Below the pieces are notes generated by a model, which did no database searches, had not been told where the DNA came from, and saw nothing but the letters and a program-made list of their open reading frames with translations. The translations under genes were made by a program, and so were the position numbers. A stretch of 64,000 bases of DNA from Volutella citrinella (taxonomy: Eukaryota; Ascomycota; Sordariomycetes; Hypocreales; Nectriaceae), in contig JAWZSP010000001.1 of assembly GCA_034401135.1 (NCBI GenBank), forward strand, positions 5,394,001-5,458,000. Reading direction: 5' to 3'. Positions 40,141 through 51,939 of the stretch are shown one piece after another; position 1 is the first letter of the stretch; every line of letters starts with the position of its first letter.

Positions 40141-40439
40141 TAATAAATTTTTAAAATATTTAAGATTTTTTTTAAATTTTAATTATTAAATAATATATTT
40201 TTAAATTTTAATAATATTATATTTTTAATTATTATAATTTATAATTATATTATTAATATTAAAAAAAATTAAAAAATATTATAATAAATATAAAAAACTT
40301 AGTTTTTATTAATTTAAATAATATTTAAAAAATTATTATTTATATTATTAAATATTTAATTTTATTTATTAAAAATTTTAAAAATTTAAAAATTAATAAT
40401 AAAAATTTAATTTAAAATATAAAAAATAAATATTATATA

Positions 40440-40690
40440 TTTTAAATTATATATTATATAATAAATTTATAATATATTTAATTAAATTTAATATATAAAA
40501 AATTAAAATAAATAATAAACTTTATATATATATATATTATTTATTTTTTATTATTATCTATATTTTTAAATATAATTTATAATTTATTAAATTTAATAAA
40601 ATTTAAATTAAATTTAAAAGTTTTTTTTTTTAAAATTTTAATTATTTAATTATTAAATATAATAATTTAATAATTTATAATAATAAATTT
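40440..40690 (-). repeat. Inverted copy of the decayed repeat at 9.06-9.32 kb
   Basis: Its reverse complement follows 9,060-9,320 closely by eye, including order-specific runs such as TTATATTTAATAATTAAATA. Probably a heavily mutated family-A LTR region. Confidence 0.45.
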
Positions 40691-41360
40691 ATTTAAATTA
40701 TTAAAAATAAAATTAATATTATTAAATTTAATATTATTATTAAAAATAATAATATTTTTTTAATATTTATTATATATAAAATAAAAAATTAATTTATTTA
40801 TTAATAAATTAATTATATTTATAAATAATTATAAAATATTAAATTATAATATTTTAATATTTATTAAAAATTATTTTAATATATATAATTTTAATAATTT
40901 TTTAAAATATATTATTAATAAAATTTAATTTAAAAAAATTAAAATTAAAATAAATAAAATTATTTATTTATTAATTTTTATATAAAAATAATATATTTAA
41001 AAAAAAAATTTATTATTATTAAAATATAATTTAATAAATATATAAAAATTTTAATAATATATAATAATTAATTAATTTATTAAATTTTTATTTTTTTTAT
41101 TATTAAAATTATATATTTAATAATATTATTTATTTATATTTTATTTAAATTTTTAATTTTTAATTAATTAATAAATTATTATAAAAAACTTTTTAAAATT
41201 TATAAATATATATAATAATTAAAAAAAATTTTTAAAAATTTATTAAATAAATTTAAAAAAAATTTAAAAAAATTTAAAAAAATTTAAAAATTAAAAAATA
41301 TATAAAATTTTTTTTATATTTTTATATATTTTTTATTTTTTATTTTTTATTTTTTATAAA

Positions 41361-41460
41361 AATTTTATTATTTATATTATTTATATATATTAAATCTTTT
41401 ATATTATTAAAATATTATTTTAAAAATTATTTTATATTTTAATTATTTTAATTTAATTAT

Positions 41461-41491
<31 letters not shown>

Positions 41492-41581
41492 TTAATATAT
41501 TTTATAATTATATTTTAAAAATTATAATTATTTATATTTTTAATATATATTTTATAATTTATTAATAAATAAATTTATTTT
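41361..41581 (-). mobile_element. Older, more decayed copy of gypsy family A (left part)
   Basis: Near-pure A+T DNA directly left of the full-length element aligns with 47,901-48,118 inside that element, in the same orientation. The alignment resumes on the far side at 48,564. The younger element therefore inserted into an older copy of its own family. Confidence 0.6.
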
Positions 41582-41779
41582 TATAAAAAGATAGCTAAGA
41601 GTTTAAAGTTAAAAAAGAGTATATTTTTAAAATTAAGCTAGTATATTAACTTTTACTTAAAGTCTTTTATCCTATATATAAGCTTAGTAAAAACTTACTA
41701 AGCCCTTAATAATTAGTTAGTTAAACTAAGGTTTCTTTACTAATATACTAACTATACTAATTATAGCTAGGTTCTTATA
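41582..41779 (-). repeat. 3' LTR of family A element
   Basis: 198 bp, starting TATAAAAAGATAGCTAAGAG on the plus strand. It differs from the 5' LTR mainly by C/T and G/A changes. The intact GC-rich version is at 39,175-39,378. Confidence 0.82.
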
Positions 41780-44700
41780 ATTACCTTATTATAAATAGAG
41801 CGCGCTCTTAGCCCTGCTTTATTATATATATAGTCTATATATATCTAGCCTCTATAATAATAATAACCTATTAGTTTATTATTTTCTAGATCTTTAATCT
41901 TTTTATATATTATTATTAAGTTACTGCCTTTTTATTAACTTTTTATTATAATATTTAGTTTTTTTTTTTTTATAAGATTATTAATCTTATTTTTAAATTT
42001 TTAACCTTTATTATACTATTACTAATACTATAATAATACTTTTTTAAATTAAAAATATTTTATTAATATTTATTTTTAATAAATAAAAGGGTTTTATTAA
42101 AACTTATATTAATAAAATATTATACTTTTACTATTTTATTTCTACTAATTATAATTTTTTAATTAAGTATTATTATAATAATAATAAAAAATATTATATT
42201 ATTTATAAAGTAGATAAAGCTAAGTATTAAGTAGTATATTATTAAGCTTTTACTTAAATATTTTCTAATTCTATCTTAGATCTTAATTAAGCTTTATAAT
42301 TTAATTTAAGCTTATTAAAATACTCTTAAAAATATTAATTATTATTATATTCTTATTAAAAGTTATATAGATTTTATTCTTACTAATTATTATAATACTT
42401 TCTTAAATATAATAAATATTTATATTAAGACTTAAAAGTTTTTTTAAAAAACTATTATAAACTTAGTAAATATTTATAATACTAATACTAAGATTGTACT
42501 TATATAATAGCAGTTTTAAAAGACTAGCTTTATCTAAGAGCTATTAATTATTATAATCTTATAAAATATAAGTTAAGCTTTTACTATATTTTTATTATTT
42601 TTAATTTTTTTTTACTATAAGTATAAATAATTTTCTTTATTAATATTATTATTTATACTAAGGCTGCTTAGCTAGTATATATTTAAAATAATTTTATTAT
42701 AATAAGTATTAATAAAGCTTTAAAAGCTTTTAATTTTATAATTAAGTAAAAAGAAACTTTTTTAAGTAAGGCTAATTAATTAATAAGCCTTTCTTAAGCT
42801 TATTATACCCTTTATTTTTAGTATATAAAGTAAATAGTATTAGAGTATTTAATTTAATATACTTATTTAAAGCTGATTTATTATTTTAAACAGGGCAGGC
42901 TTTTATTAGCTTAATAGTATTATAATACTGCTTTTATAATAAGATAGGTAGTTAATAATAATAATAAGCTCTTAGTAGATTTTTTTAATAAGGATAGCTT
43001 TATTTTTAATAATAATACTAGTAATAAAAGTAATAATAATAGTAGTAATAATAGTAGTATATAAAGTATATAGTATTTATTTAGCTTTTTACTTATAACT
43101 TTTTAAAAAGGTATTAAAAGGTATCTTAAAATATCTTAGTTTTAGCTACTTATAGTAATAATTTACTTTATTTTTAGTAGTAACTTAGCCTTTAAGTATA
43201 GATTTAGTTACTTTATTTTAAGCCCTTATAGTATTAGAGTTTAAATTAGAGTTTTAATATAATATTATTATATATTTATTAAATCTTTAATAGTTACTTA
43301 TTATTATCTTACTTTTTATAAAATTATTTAGCTTACTTATAATATATTTATAATTTTTTTTTTATATTTATTAAATACTTTTTTAATTTTTATATATTAT
43401 ATTCTACTAGCTAACTTAGCTATTTAATTTAAAAGAAGGTATTATTATTATCTTATTTATATATAATAATTTTTTAAACTTCTTACTTCTTTTCTTCTTT
43501 TTTAAAATTAAGGAGATTATTTAGTATATACTTATTTATAACCTTATTATTTTAAGGTTTTAATAGTATAACTAATATAATATTATATATTTTTATATAT
43601 TTATTTAGTAGAGCTACTTAGTAAGCCTATTTATTATATTACTTAATAATCTTAATATATATAAAGTATAGTACTAGCTTTTTATTTTTAAAATAAAAGT
43701 TCTATATATTAAAGCTAATTATTTAGCTTTTTATATATACTTACTCTTAGTAATACTTATTATAATACTTAGCTTATATTTTTATAACTACTTACTAATA
43801 TTATATAGTCTTTTACTATATTTTTATAATCTTTTTTATATATTTCTATATATTTTTAACTTTTATTTTTAATATATATAGTATATATTTAATAATATAT
43901 AAGTAGTAATTTATAAGTACCTTAATTAGTAATATATTAATAATATTATACTTATTATTATTATATATAAACTTTACTTTTTAAAAGTATATTACTTAAT
44001 TTTATAAAGACTTTTTAATATATATTTATAAATACTTTTTTAATATTTAGTTTAACCTCTTTATTTATCTATCTATTTATAGATAGTATATTATAAATAG
44101 TTAGTATTTAATAATTTATTTTATTATTAAGTTAGCTTAAAATTAGCTTATAAAAAGCTTATTTTTATTATTAATAATCTTTTTTAAAATATTATATTTA
44201 TATTTAAAATACTTATAAAGAATATTTACTAATTATATAGTATTTAGCTATTTTATTATTAAGATAAAAAGTATATATTTAGTTATTTTATAAATAATTA
44301 CTAGGATTATATTTACTAACTTACTATCTAGCTATATATTTTATAATAAATTAATAATAAAGTCTATACTAATTTCTTAAAAAAGATATAATAATAGTAA
44401 TAATATTTATAGTTTATTATAAAACTAATACCTTAGTATATATATACCTTAGTATAGGTTATAAGTTTTTATATACTCTTAAATATTTTTAAAAAAGTTA
44501 ATTTAATAAAATTTTTATAAAATTAACTCTAAGGTCTTTATAACTCTTATATACCTTAATCTTAGGTTATTATAATATTTATAAAAGATCTTTTATTTTA
44601 AGAATCTTTTTTTTAAAATTATAAGCCTGCTTTTAAAAAATAAAGTATTATTTTAATTAACTTAGTAATTTTTTTTTTTAGTATTAATATATAGTGCCTT

Positions 44701-47700
44701 TATATAAGTTATATATTCTAAGTTAATAATTTATAGCTTTTAAACTAATACTTTTAGTTTATAAGATAGCTATATTAAAAATACTATTTTACTTTTTATA
44801 AGTTCTTTTATAATAAAGTATAAAATATATTAATTTAGAATAATAATCCTAGTTTTATTTAGGTCTTTAATATATTCTTTATAAATATTATTTTAAAAAG
44901 CTAATATTATAAGTATACTATTTTTTACTAATTTTTTTAATATATCTTTTTAGCTTTTAGTAATTATAGTATATATTATATATTATAGCAGCTTATTTAA
45001 GGGGTTATATTATAAAAGTAAGAAAGTTTTTAGTTCTTAAGTTTAAAATAGCTTAGTTAAATTAGTTTTTACTATTTAAATAAATACTTTTATTATTTTA
45101 ATTTTACTTTTATAACTTATAATTATTTACTATAAGTTTAATAATAAGTTTTTAATAAGATTTAACTTATAAGCTAAACTTAGTAATATATTACTATAAA
45201 TAGGCTAACTTTTAATATAATCTAGCTTTTTTAATAAGCTATTTATTAAGTTATTTATCTTAAAGTAGTATTTTATTTTAAAATTAAACTCTAAAAGTTA
45301 ATATATTTATTTAATTAGTTTTTTTTAAAGATTTTTTATTAAGGCCTTAAGGATCTATTATAATACTTTATAATCTATAAATAGGGTAAACTATTTTAAT
45401 AGTCTTTATAAATAGTAGTTTTAGTATTTTAAGAATTTTAAAACTACTAAAAGCTCTTATTAATTAGTACTCTATTTATTTTTTATTTTTAATAGTTTAT
45501 ATAAGAAATATATAACTAGATATTATTAGCTATTATATAACTAAGTAAAAATACTTATAATTACCTTAATTAAAGTATTAGTTTTTATTTTTATAAATAA
45601 TATAAAGTCTTAGTATTAAAAAATAATTATAAAATTAAAAGCTTATTTTAATAGCTTAAAAGCTATTATAATACTTTTTAACTATTAAAATTCCTTTACT
45701 TTCTTTTTTTAATAATTACTTTTTAATAGATTTATTATTAAGGATATTATTATAAAATAATAAAAAATAAACTTTTAGTAGAAATTATAAAATCTTAAAA
45801 AGACTTAGAACTTTTATATTAATATAAATAGTTTTTATTTAATAATAGATTAGACTTATTCTAACTCTATCTTAATACCTTTTTATATAATATAATAACT
45901 TAAAAAGGTTACTTTTTATTAATAGAAAAAGTATTTTAATAGTTTAATATAAAATTATATAGCTTATAGCCTTTCTAAGACTTAGTATAAGTACTTAGTA
46001 TATTCCTTTCTTATTTAAGAGTAAATAATAATATTATCTAAGTATATAATATAGTATATATTTAATAATTTAATAAGCGCTTAGTATATATATACTTAGA
46101 ATATTATTAATATATTAATAAGGCTAAAAGGTATTATATTATATTTAAAATAGCTATATTATATTTAGAATATTATCTTTTAATAGTTATTTTTTTTTAA
46201 TTTAAATATAGTAATATATATCTTAGAAGTTAATTATAAATATCTATTTAATATAAAAAAAGTAATTTAATAACTTACTAATTAATAGTAAAAGGTATTA
46301 GTTTTTTATAATAATTATATTAAGCTCTTAGTAATCTATATATAAGTATAAAATACTATCTTTTTTAAAAATAAATAAAATAAGAGTACTTATAAAGCTT
46401 TTACTTTTATTAATATAATCTACTACTTACTATTTTATAAAGTATTTTAAAAGTATTTTACTTTTTTTTTTATTTAAAAAGTAAAAAGGCTTAAATAGGA
46501 GTATCTTCTTTTTTTATATATTAATTATATATTTTATATTAAGTAAGAGTAATAATTCTTTTACTAATTATTTATTAAATACTTATTTAAACTTTATAAG
46601 TTTAATAAATAATAATACTATCTTAGTTAGTAGTTTTTTACTAAAAAATAATATTTTATAGTCTTTTTTTAAAATAATATTATAAATATAAAAAATATAA
46701 GCCTTTTTTTATTATTTTATAACTTTAAATATAAAGGATTTTAAGTTAGTAATAAATATTATATTATATTACTATATATAAATAGTTATTAAAATAAAGA
46801 TACTTTTTTAATTTATTAAATTATTAAATAAAAGTAAGTTATTAAAACTTTTAAGTTACTTTATATTAATAAAGTTATAATAAATCTTATATAACTAACT
46901 ATACTTATTAATTAAAAAGAATTTAATTTTATATACTTAGCTACTTTTTTAGCTAATAATATTTTATTAGTTTTATAATTTAAAAACCTTAGCTTTTATA
47001 AATAATTAAAGACCTATTTATAAAACTAGATACTTATTTATAAAATTAATTTATATATAAGTATTTATATTTATAGTAATTTATTACTCTTAGTATTTTT
47101 AAATAATAATTATATTACTTTTAACTATTTAATTAATTAGAATAGTAATAGTAAATTTAAGTACTTATAGTACTATTTTATTATTAATACTAACTTATTT
47201 TTTAAAAAATTATTAATTAATAATTAAAATATAACTTCTTATATTATAGCTTTTAGTAATATAGTTAGTATAAGAGTTATTAAAATTAATCTATTTTAAT
47301 ATTTCTTTATAAAGTAGTTAGTATTTTTATAATTTAATTAATTATAATAATAGTACTATTATTTTTATAAATTAGTTTTTTAAGGCTTTTTTAATAAAAG
47401 AGTGCCTTAGTTAGGGTTTTATTAAAATTAAGTCTTTTTTTTTTTTTTTAAATTATATTTTAACTTAAGTTTCTTAAAATTAAAGTCTAGCTTAGTATAA
47501 TTTAATATATATTTATAATAATTTATTAAAATATTACTACTTATTATATTAAAATAGATCTAGATCTATTTAGCTTTATTAATAATATCTTAGATATTTA
47601 ATAAATTAACTATTTATTAATTAATTTTATTATATAAATCTTTTTTTAAATAATAATAAAAATAGTATATTATTATTAAGTTATTATTAAGTCTTTATAT

Positions 47701-48365
47701 ATTTAAAAAAATATAAATTACTTTCTAAGCTTAGAAAAACTTTAATAATAATTTAATAGCTTTTTAGTAATAAGCCTTAAGTTTATTATAAAGTTATTAT
47801 TTTTTTAAATATAAATTAATATATTATTATTATATAAACTTAATAAAGTTATTTTATATAAAGTTTTTATTTACTAAGCTTTTAATATATATTTATTAAT
47901 TTTATTACTTTTTATAATATATTTATATTTATATTTAATAGATTTTTTATATTATTAAAATATATTTCTAAAAACTATTTTTTATTTTAATTACTTTAAT
48001 TTAGTTATTAATAGTAATATTATTATTATCTTCTTAAAATATTTTATAGCTATATTTTAAAAGTTATTTATATTTATATTCTTTTAATAAATACTTAGTA
48101 ATTAATTAGTAAATAAGTTTATTCTAATTTATTATTTATTAAAAGATTATAACTATTAGTAAGTTACTTAATCTAGCTTATATATTTAAAACTAGTTTAT
48201 TTTTAATAAAAAGTATTAATTAATTTTTATTTAATAATTATAATTAATTTAATAAAAAAAGGCTAGTAATTTATATAGTAATTAATAACTACTTATTTTA
48301 TAAGAGAATAGGCTGCTTATATATAGATATACTTAAAGCTAGCTTTTATAAAGAAATAAAAGAAT

Positions 48366-48563
48366 TATAAAAAGATAGCTAAAAGCTTAAAGCTAGAAAA
48401 GAGTATATTCTTAGAGTTAGGCTAGTATATTAACTTTTACTTAAGGTCTTCTATTTTATATATAAGCTTAGTAAAAGCTTACTAAGCTCTTAGCAGTTAG
48501 TTAGTTAAATTAAGGTTTTCTTATTAATATACTAACTATACTAATTATAGCTAAGTCCTTATA
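48366..48563 (-). repeat. 5' LTR of family A element
   Basis: 198 bp, plus-strand start TATAAAAAGATAGCTAAAAG and end CTAAGTCCTTATA. It is somewhat less mutated than the 3' LTR. Confidence 0.82.
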
Positions 48564-48960
48564 ATTTTAATATTTTATTTATTTAAAAATTATAATTATT
48601 TATAATTATTTATTTTATAATAAAAATTAATTTATATATATATATATTTAAAAATTAATTTTTATAATAAAATAAAAGAAAATTAAAAAATTAATTTAAA
48701 ATTTAAAATTAAAAAATTAAAAATTAAATTAATATATTAATTTTATTTAAAATTTTAAGTTTTATATATAAATATTATAAATTATTAAATTATTATATTT
48801 AATTATTAAATAATTAAAATTTACTTTAAATTTATTAAATTTTATAAATTATTAAATATATTTAAAAATAAATATAATAATAAAAAATAAATAATTTATA
48901 TTTAAAATTAATTATTTTATTTTAATTATTTAATTATTTAATTATTTTAAATTATATATA
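48564..48960 (-). mobile_element. Older gypsy family A copy, right part with decayed LTR
   Basis: After the ATTTT duplication the sequence resumes the alignment broken at 41,581: it follows 48,118-48,365 of the younger element and then its LTR, with nearly every G and C lost (for example AATAAAATAAAAGAAAATTA against AAGAAATAAAAGAATTATAA). Confidence 0.55.
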
Positions 48961-49384
48961 TTATAAAACTTATTTATATTATTTAATTAATAAATATTAT
49001 ATATATTTTATAATAAATTATATATAATTAAAATTAATATTATTATAAAAATAAATAAAAATAAATAAATAATATATATTTTTATAATAAAATTTTTTTT
49101 ATAAAATTAATAATAATTAAAAAATAAATTTTTATTAATAATTTTTATATATATATAATAAAATTTAATTAATAAAATATAAATAATTTTTTTTAAAAAT
49201 TTTATTAAAAAAAATTTAAAATAAAGCTTTAAGATATAATTAAAAGAGTTATATTCCTATATACAGATGTATCTATACTTAAAACGGTAGCTCACGCCAT
49301 GACGCAAACTTCCACAGGCTGCTTTCAGCCACGCACCTCTTCGCCTCTAACAACTCCAACGAATCTCAATACCATCTCTCCAAG
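48961..49384. other. Right edge of the AT block and promoter region of the snRNP gene
   Basis: A+T-rich DNA ends at about 49,210. Balanced composition starts by 49,285, leaving only about 100-175 bp before the next start codon. No TATA box is convincing on this background. Confidence 0.5.
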
Positions 49385-50230
49385 ATGGCAACTGGAACAC
49401 CAATCTGCACGTGCGTGTCATTGCACACCCGACACGCCACGTAAAGATTCTTACTAATAATGCTCGCAGAGTTTACGTGCAAAACCTGGAGGAGCGCGTC
49501 AAGATTGAGTTGCTCACAGAGGCACTGAGGGCCATTTTCAGTGAATTCGGCAATGTTGTTGATATCATCGCCAAGAAGAACCTGAAGGCCAAGGGGCAGG
49601 CTTTTATCGTATTCGATAACCCCGAAAGCGCACGCGAAGCTGCCGAAGAGGTCCATGGCTTTGAGCTCTTCAACAAGCCCATGAGAGTGGCGCTGGCCCG
49701 ATCACGAAGCGACAAGACGGTCGAGCTGACTGGAAGCGAACAAGACCTCGAAGCGCACAAGAGGGACCGACAGGCGGAGAAAGGTACGCGATTACCTGGA
49801 ATTGGAAAAGTATCTGGCGCTGACGCAATTATTTGCAGAGAAACGCAAAGCTCTCGAATCCGCAGAGGCACAGAACCTCCGCAACAAGAGAGCGGCAGGA
49901 GCTGCACCGGATGCCAGGCTTTCAAAGGCCGCTCGTCCTTCCGGCCTGAAATCTACAAGCGCGACTGCATCGGCCGTGGTCCCAGACGAGTATCTCCCAC
50001 CCAACAAGATCCTTTTCGTCCAGAACATCCCCGACGACTACGACATCACTGCTTTGACGGGCGTATTCGGCCGGTTCGAAGGGTTCCGAGAAATCAGACT
50101 GGTACCGGGGCGAAGGGGTATTGCCTTCGTCGAGTATGAAGGAGAGCAAGGCGCCATTACAGCTAAGGAGAACACTGCTGGTATGACACTGGGTGACGCA
50201 AATATCAAGGTTACCTACCAGCGGCAATAG
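49385..50230 (+). CDS. U1A/U2B''-type snRNP protein with two RRMs
   Basis: Three exons: 49,385-49,410, 49,470-49,783 and 49,839-50,230. The introns have GTGCGT...GCAG with a TACTAAT branch, and GTACGC...TGCAG with a GCTGACG branch. They give 243 residues. RRM1 (about 9-85) has RNP2 VYVQNL and RNP1 KGQAFIVF, with an ERVKIELLTEALR helix characteristic of U1A/U2B''. A basic, Ala/Glu-rich linker follows. RRM2 (about 170-243) has ILFVQNIP and RGIAFVEY and ends YQRQ. The family binds the loop of U1 or U2 snRNA in the spliceosome; RRM2 usually does not bind RNA. Whether this is the U1 or the U2 protein cannot be told from sequence alone. The first exon encodes only eight residues plus two bases. The gene starts about 175 bp from the heterochromatic block. 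Its stop is 185 bp from the VMA8 stop (convergent). Confidence 0.9.
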
Positions 50231-50415
50231 GCTGTTATGGTCTGTGCCACCAAAACAGGGTGGCAGAGTTGTGTGAATAGTAGTCAATGCATGTAATGAC
50301 AATTGCTAAAATCGACAAGCCTCTCCTAAAGGGCAGGTGGTGTGAACTCTGGCTAGTACTAATAATTCGTTCACAAGTCAACAGTAGTCGTACATAAAGT
50401 CAATTGTATAAGGGC

Positions 50416-51470
50416 TTAGAAGATAACGTCGTCATCTTCATCTGCGCCGAAAATGTCCGTCGCCCCAGGTTCCCCAGCCGCACTCTTGCCTGACTGTGCT
50501 TGAGCTTCCCTCCTTGCCTTCATTTCTGCGTCTGCTTCTGCGGTGTCACGCTGCTTCTTGTTTGCGACCTGGGGATGGTCAGTACTTGTCAGTAAAACAA
50601 GTCTGTGTTGCTTGCCTTCTTCAACCGGTAGAATTCTTCACGGTCCAGTTCATCGAGCTCTGAGTTGATGTATTTAATCGTGTTCTCTGTTCGGGGGATA
50701 ATGACGTGCTCGATCGCATTCACTGTCACATATGTAAGCAACCTTTTCGAACGTCTGATATTACTTAGCATACCACGCCTGTTGACAACTTTGATGACTT
50801 CATCGAGAATCACGAAGGCAGTTTGCAGACTGGCAAGTTCAACCAATGCCTCGACGGCGCGTGCATACGTCTCCCGGCAGCGCTGGACCTGTTGACCGCC
50901 CTTGCCCAGGCCTGTGAGCCCGAAATCATTATTTCCCTCCGTTAGATAGCTTTCGAAAGCGGGGAGAAGGACTCCAGAAACGTTGTCTTGCTTGGTGCGG
51001 ATTCGGAACCTGGCTGACTTCGCGGACTCTTGGACTTGGTACCCAATGTCGCCGCCTACTGCGTAGGTGACCTCTGCTAGGGAGAACGATGCAATCTGCA
51101 TTACTCGCCCCATCTTTCGCTTTGCTTCATCGATGCGCCTGGTGATTTCTGTGGCATGGTTCAATCAGCACTCTGCATGTCGTCATAGGGGTCGTGGAGA
51201 CGGGTAAATGAACCTCGGAATCGTCTGCATGAGAGCTTGGGTTAGTATCAAGACAGAGTAAGGGGGGTGGGGGGGTTCGAATAGACAAACTTAGTCAATG
51301 CTTCACTCTTCCTTTTCAGAAGGCTGTGTCCTGTTTCCGCTCCTTTGAGCTTGGCCTTCATGATTCCCAGCGACTGCCGGGTGGGGAAGACGGCTTCTCG
51401 GTCCTAATCTTGGAATCAGCGACTGATTTGGGCGGTGGTAGAAAGAATGAATTACTGCGGCGCCCGACAT
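50416..51470 (-). CDS. VMA8: V-type H+-ATPase subunit D (Vma8)
   Basis: Subunit D is the central stalk of the V1 sector; it couples ATP hydrolysis to rotation of the proton ring in vacuolar and endosomal membranes. Six exons give 257 residues (yeast Vma8: 256): 51,470-51,456; 51,403-51,291; 51,224-51,214; 51,148-50,774; 50,722-50,616; 50,568-50,416. The protein begins MSGAADREAVFPTRQSLGIM, followed by LKRKSEALTKRFREITRRID, and later has PRTENTIKYI and DELDREEFYRLKK, all subunit D hallmarks. Exon 3 is only 11 nt (ACGATTCCGAG) yet is required to complete TKRFREI. The last intron (50,615-50,569) starts GC rather than GT (AAG|GCAAGC...CCCCAG). The 51-bp fourth intron has no in-frame stop, so retention would add 17 residues. 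The C-terminus is acidic (GADEDDDVIF). Divergent from SYF1, sharing a 469-bp promoter region. Confidence 0.93.
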
Positions 51471-51939
51471 ATTGACGACCGAACCACGGGTTCAACAGCG
51501 AAGAGTTGCGAGCAGAAAGTGATGGCAAGGGAAGCGCTTCACGGTTCTGTTGATGCGATAGCTAGCTTGGGCTGGTTGGCGGAGCTTGAGCTAGGACGCT
51601 GATTATTGCTGTAAGCGGGGTGGCCACGCCTAGCGAAGTATCCAGCCACAGTTGCCGTGGCCGGTGTGGATACCGCGTACCAAACTTGAACGCTTGATGG
51701 GCTAGCAACGACGACTCCGAAAATTCAAGATCCTCCCATCGCGACGAAGTAACAAATTGGCGACCGCAGCACCAACGGCTGCCAAGGTAGCACGAATCTC
51801 GTACCGGTGAAAGAGTAGTGGGTATTCGCGCTCGAGGCCAGAATCCAACAATGCGCGATTCGGCTTAACGCGCTACCCTGGGTACATTTTCAACCGTGTC
51901 GACCTCGACCAAAGGTGTTCACAACAGCCCGCTGCAGCG
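51471..51939. promoter_or_regulatory. Divergent promoter region between VMA8 and SYF1
   Basis: 469 bp separate the two start codons. No TATA box or repeated motif stands out; the region is presumed to be a bidirectional housekeeping promoter. Confidence 0.5.

Larger units (their letters stand above)
41582..48563 (-). mobile_element. Full-length Ty3/gypsy family A retrotransposon, RIP-mutated (6,982 bp)
   Basis: Two 198-bp LTRs (41,582-41,779 and 48,366-48,563) flank 6,586 bp of internal DNA. The element is bounded by an ATTTT duplication (41,577-41,581 and 48,564-48,568). Orientation is minus: at 46,018-46,044 the minus strand reads YLDNIIIYS, the gypsy YLDD box with one GAT to AAT change, preceded by a Tyr/Ile-rich strand and followed by a KEYTKYL..VLER-like segment. 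RT lies about 2.3 kb from the 5' LTR, leaving about 4.3 kb for RNase H and integrase, which suits Ty3/gypsy order rather than copia. A purine-rich stretch precedes the 3' LTR (minus strand, about 41,780-41,792). Stops from CAG/CAA/TGG are frequent, so no protein can be made. Confidence 0.82.

Noticed and set aside
41582..48563. Gypsy A read on the plus strand, using the purine-rich AAAGAAATAAAAGAAT at 48,348-48,365 as polypurine tract
   Set aside because: The only recognisable RT box (YLDNIIIYS) and its flanking pattern are on the minus strand, so the element runs right to left.
51271..51281. GGTTCGAAT resembling a tRNA box B
   Set aside because: It lies inside a VMA8 intron, and no acceptor stem, box A or cloverleaf can be drawn around it.
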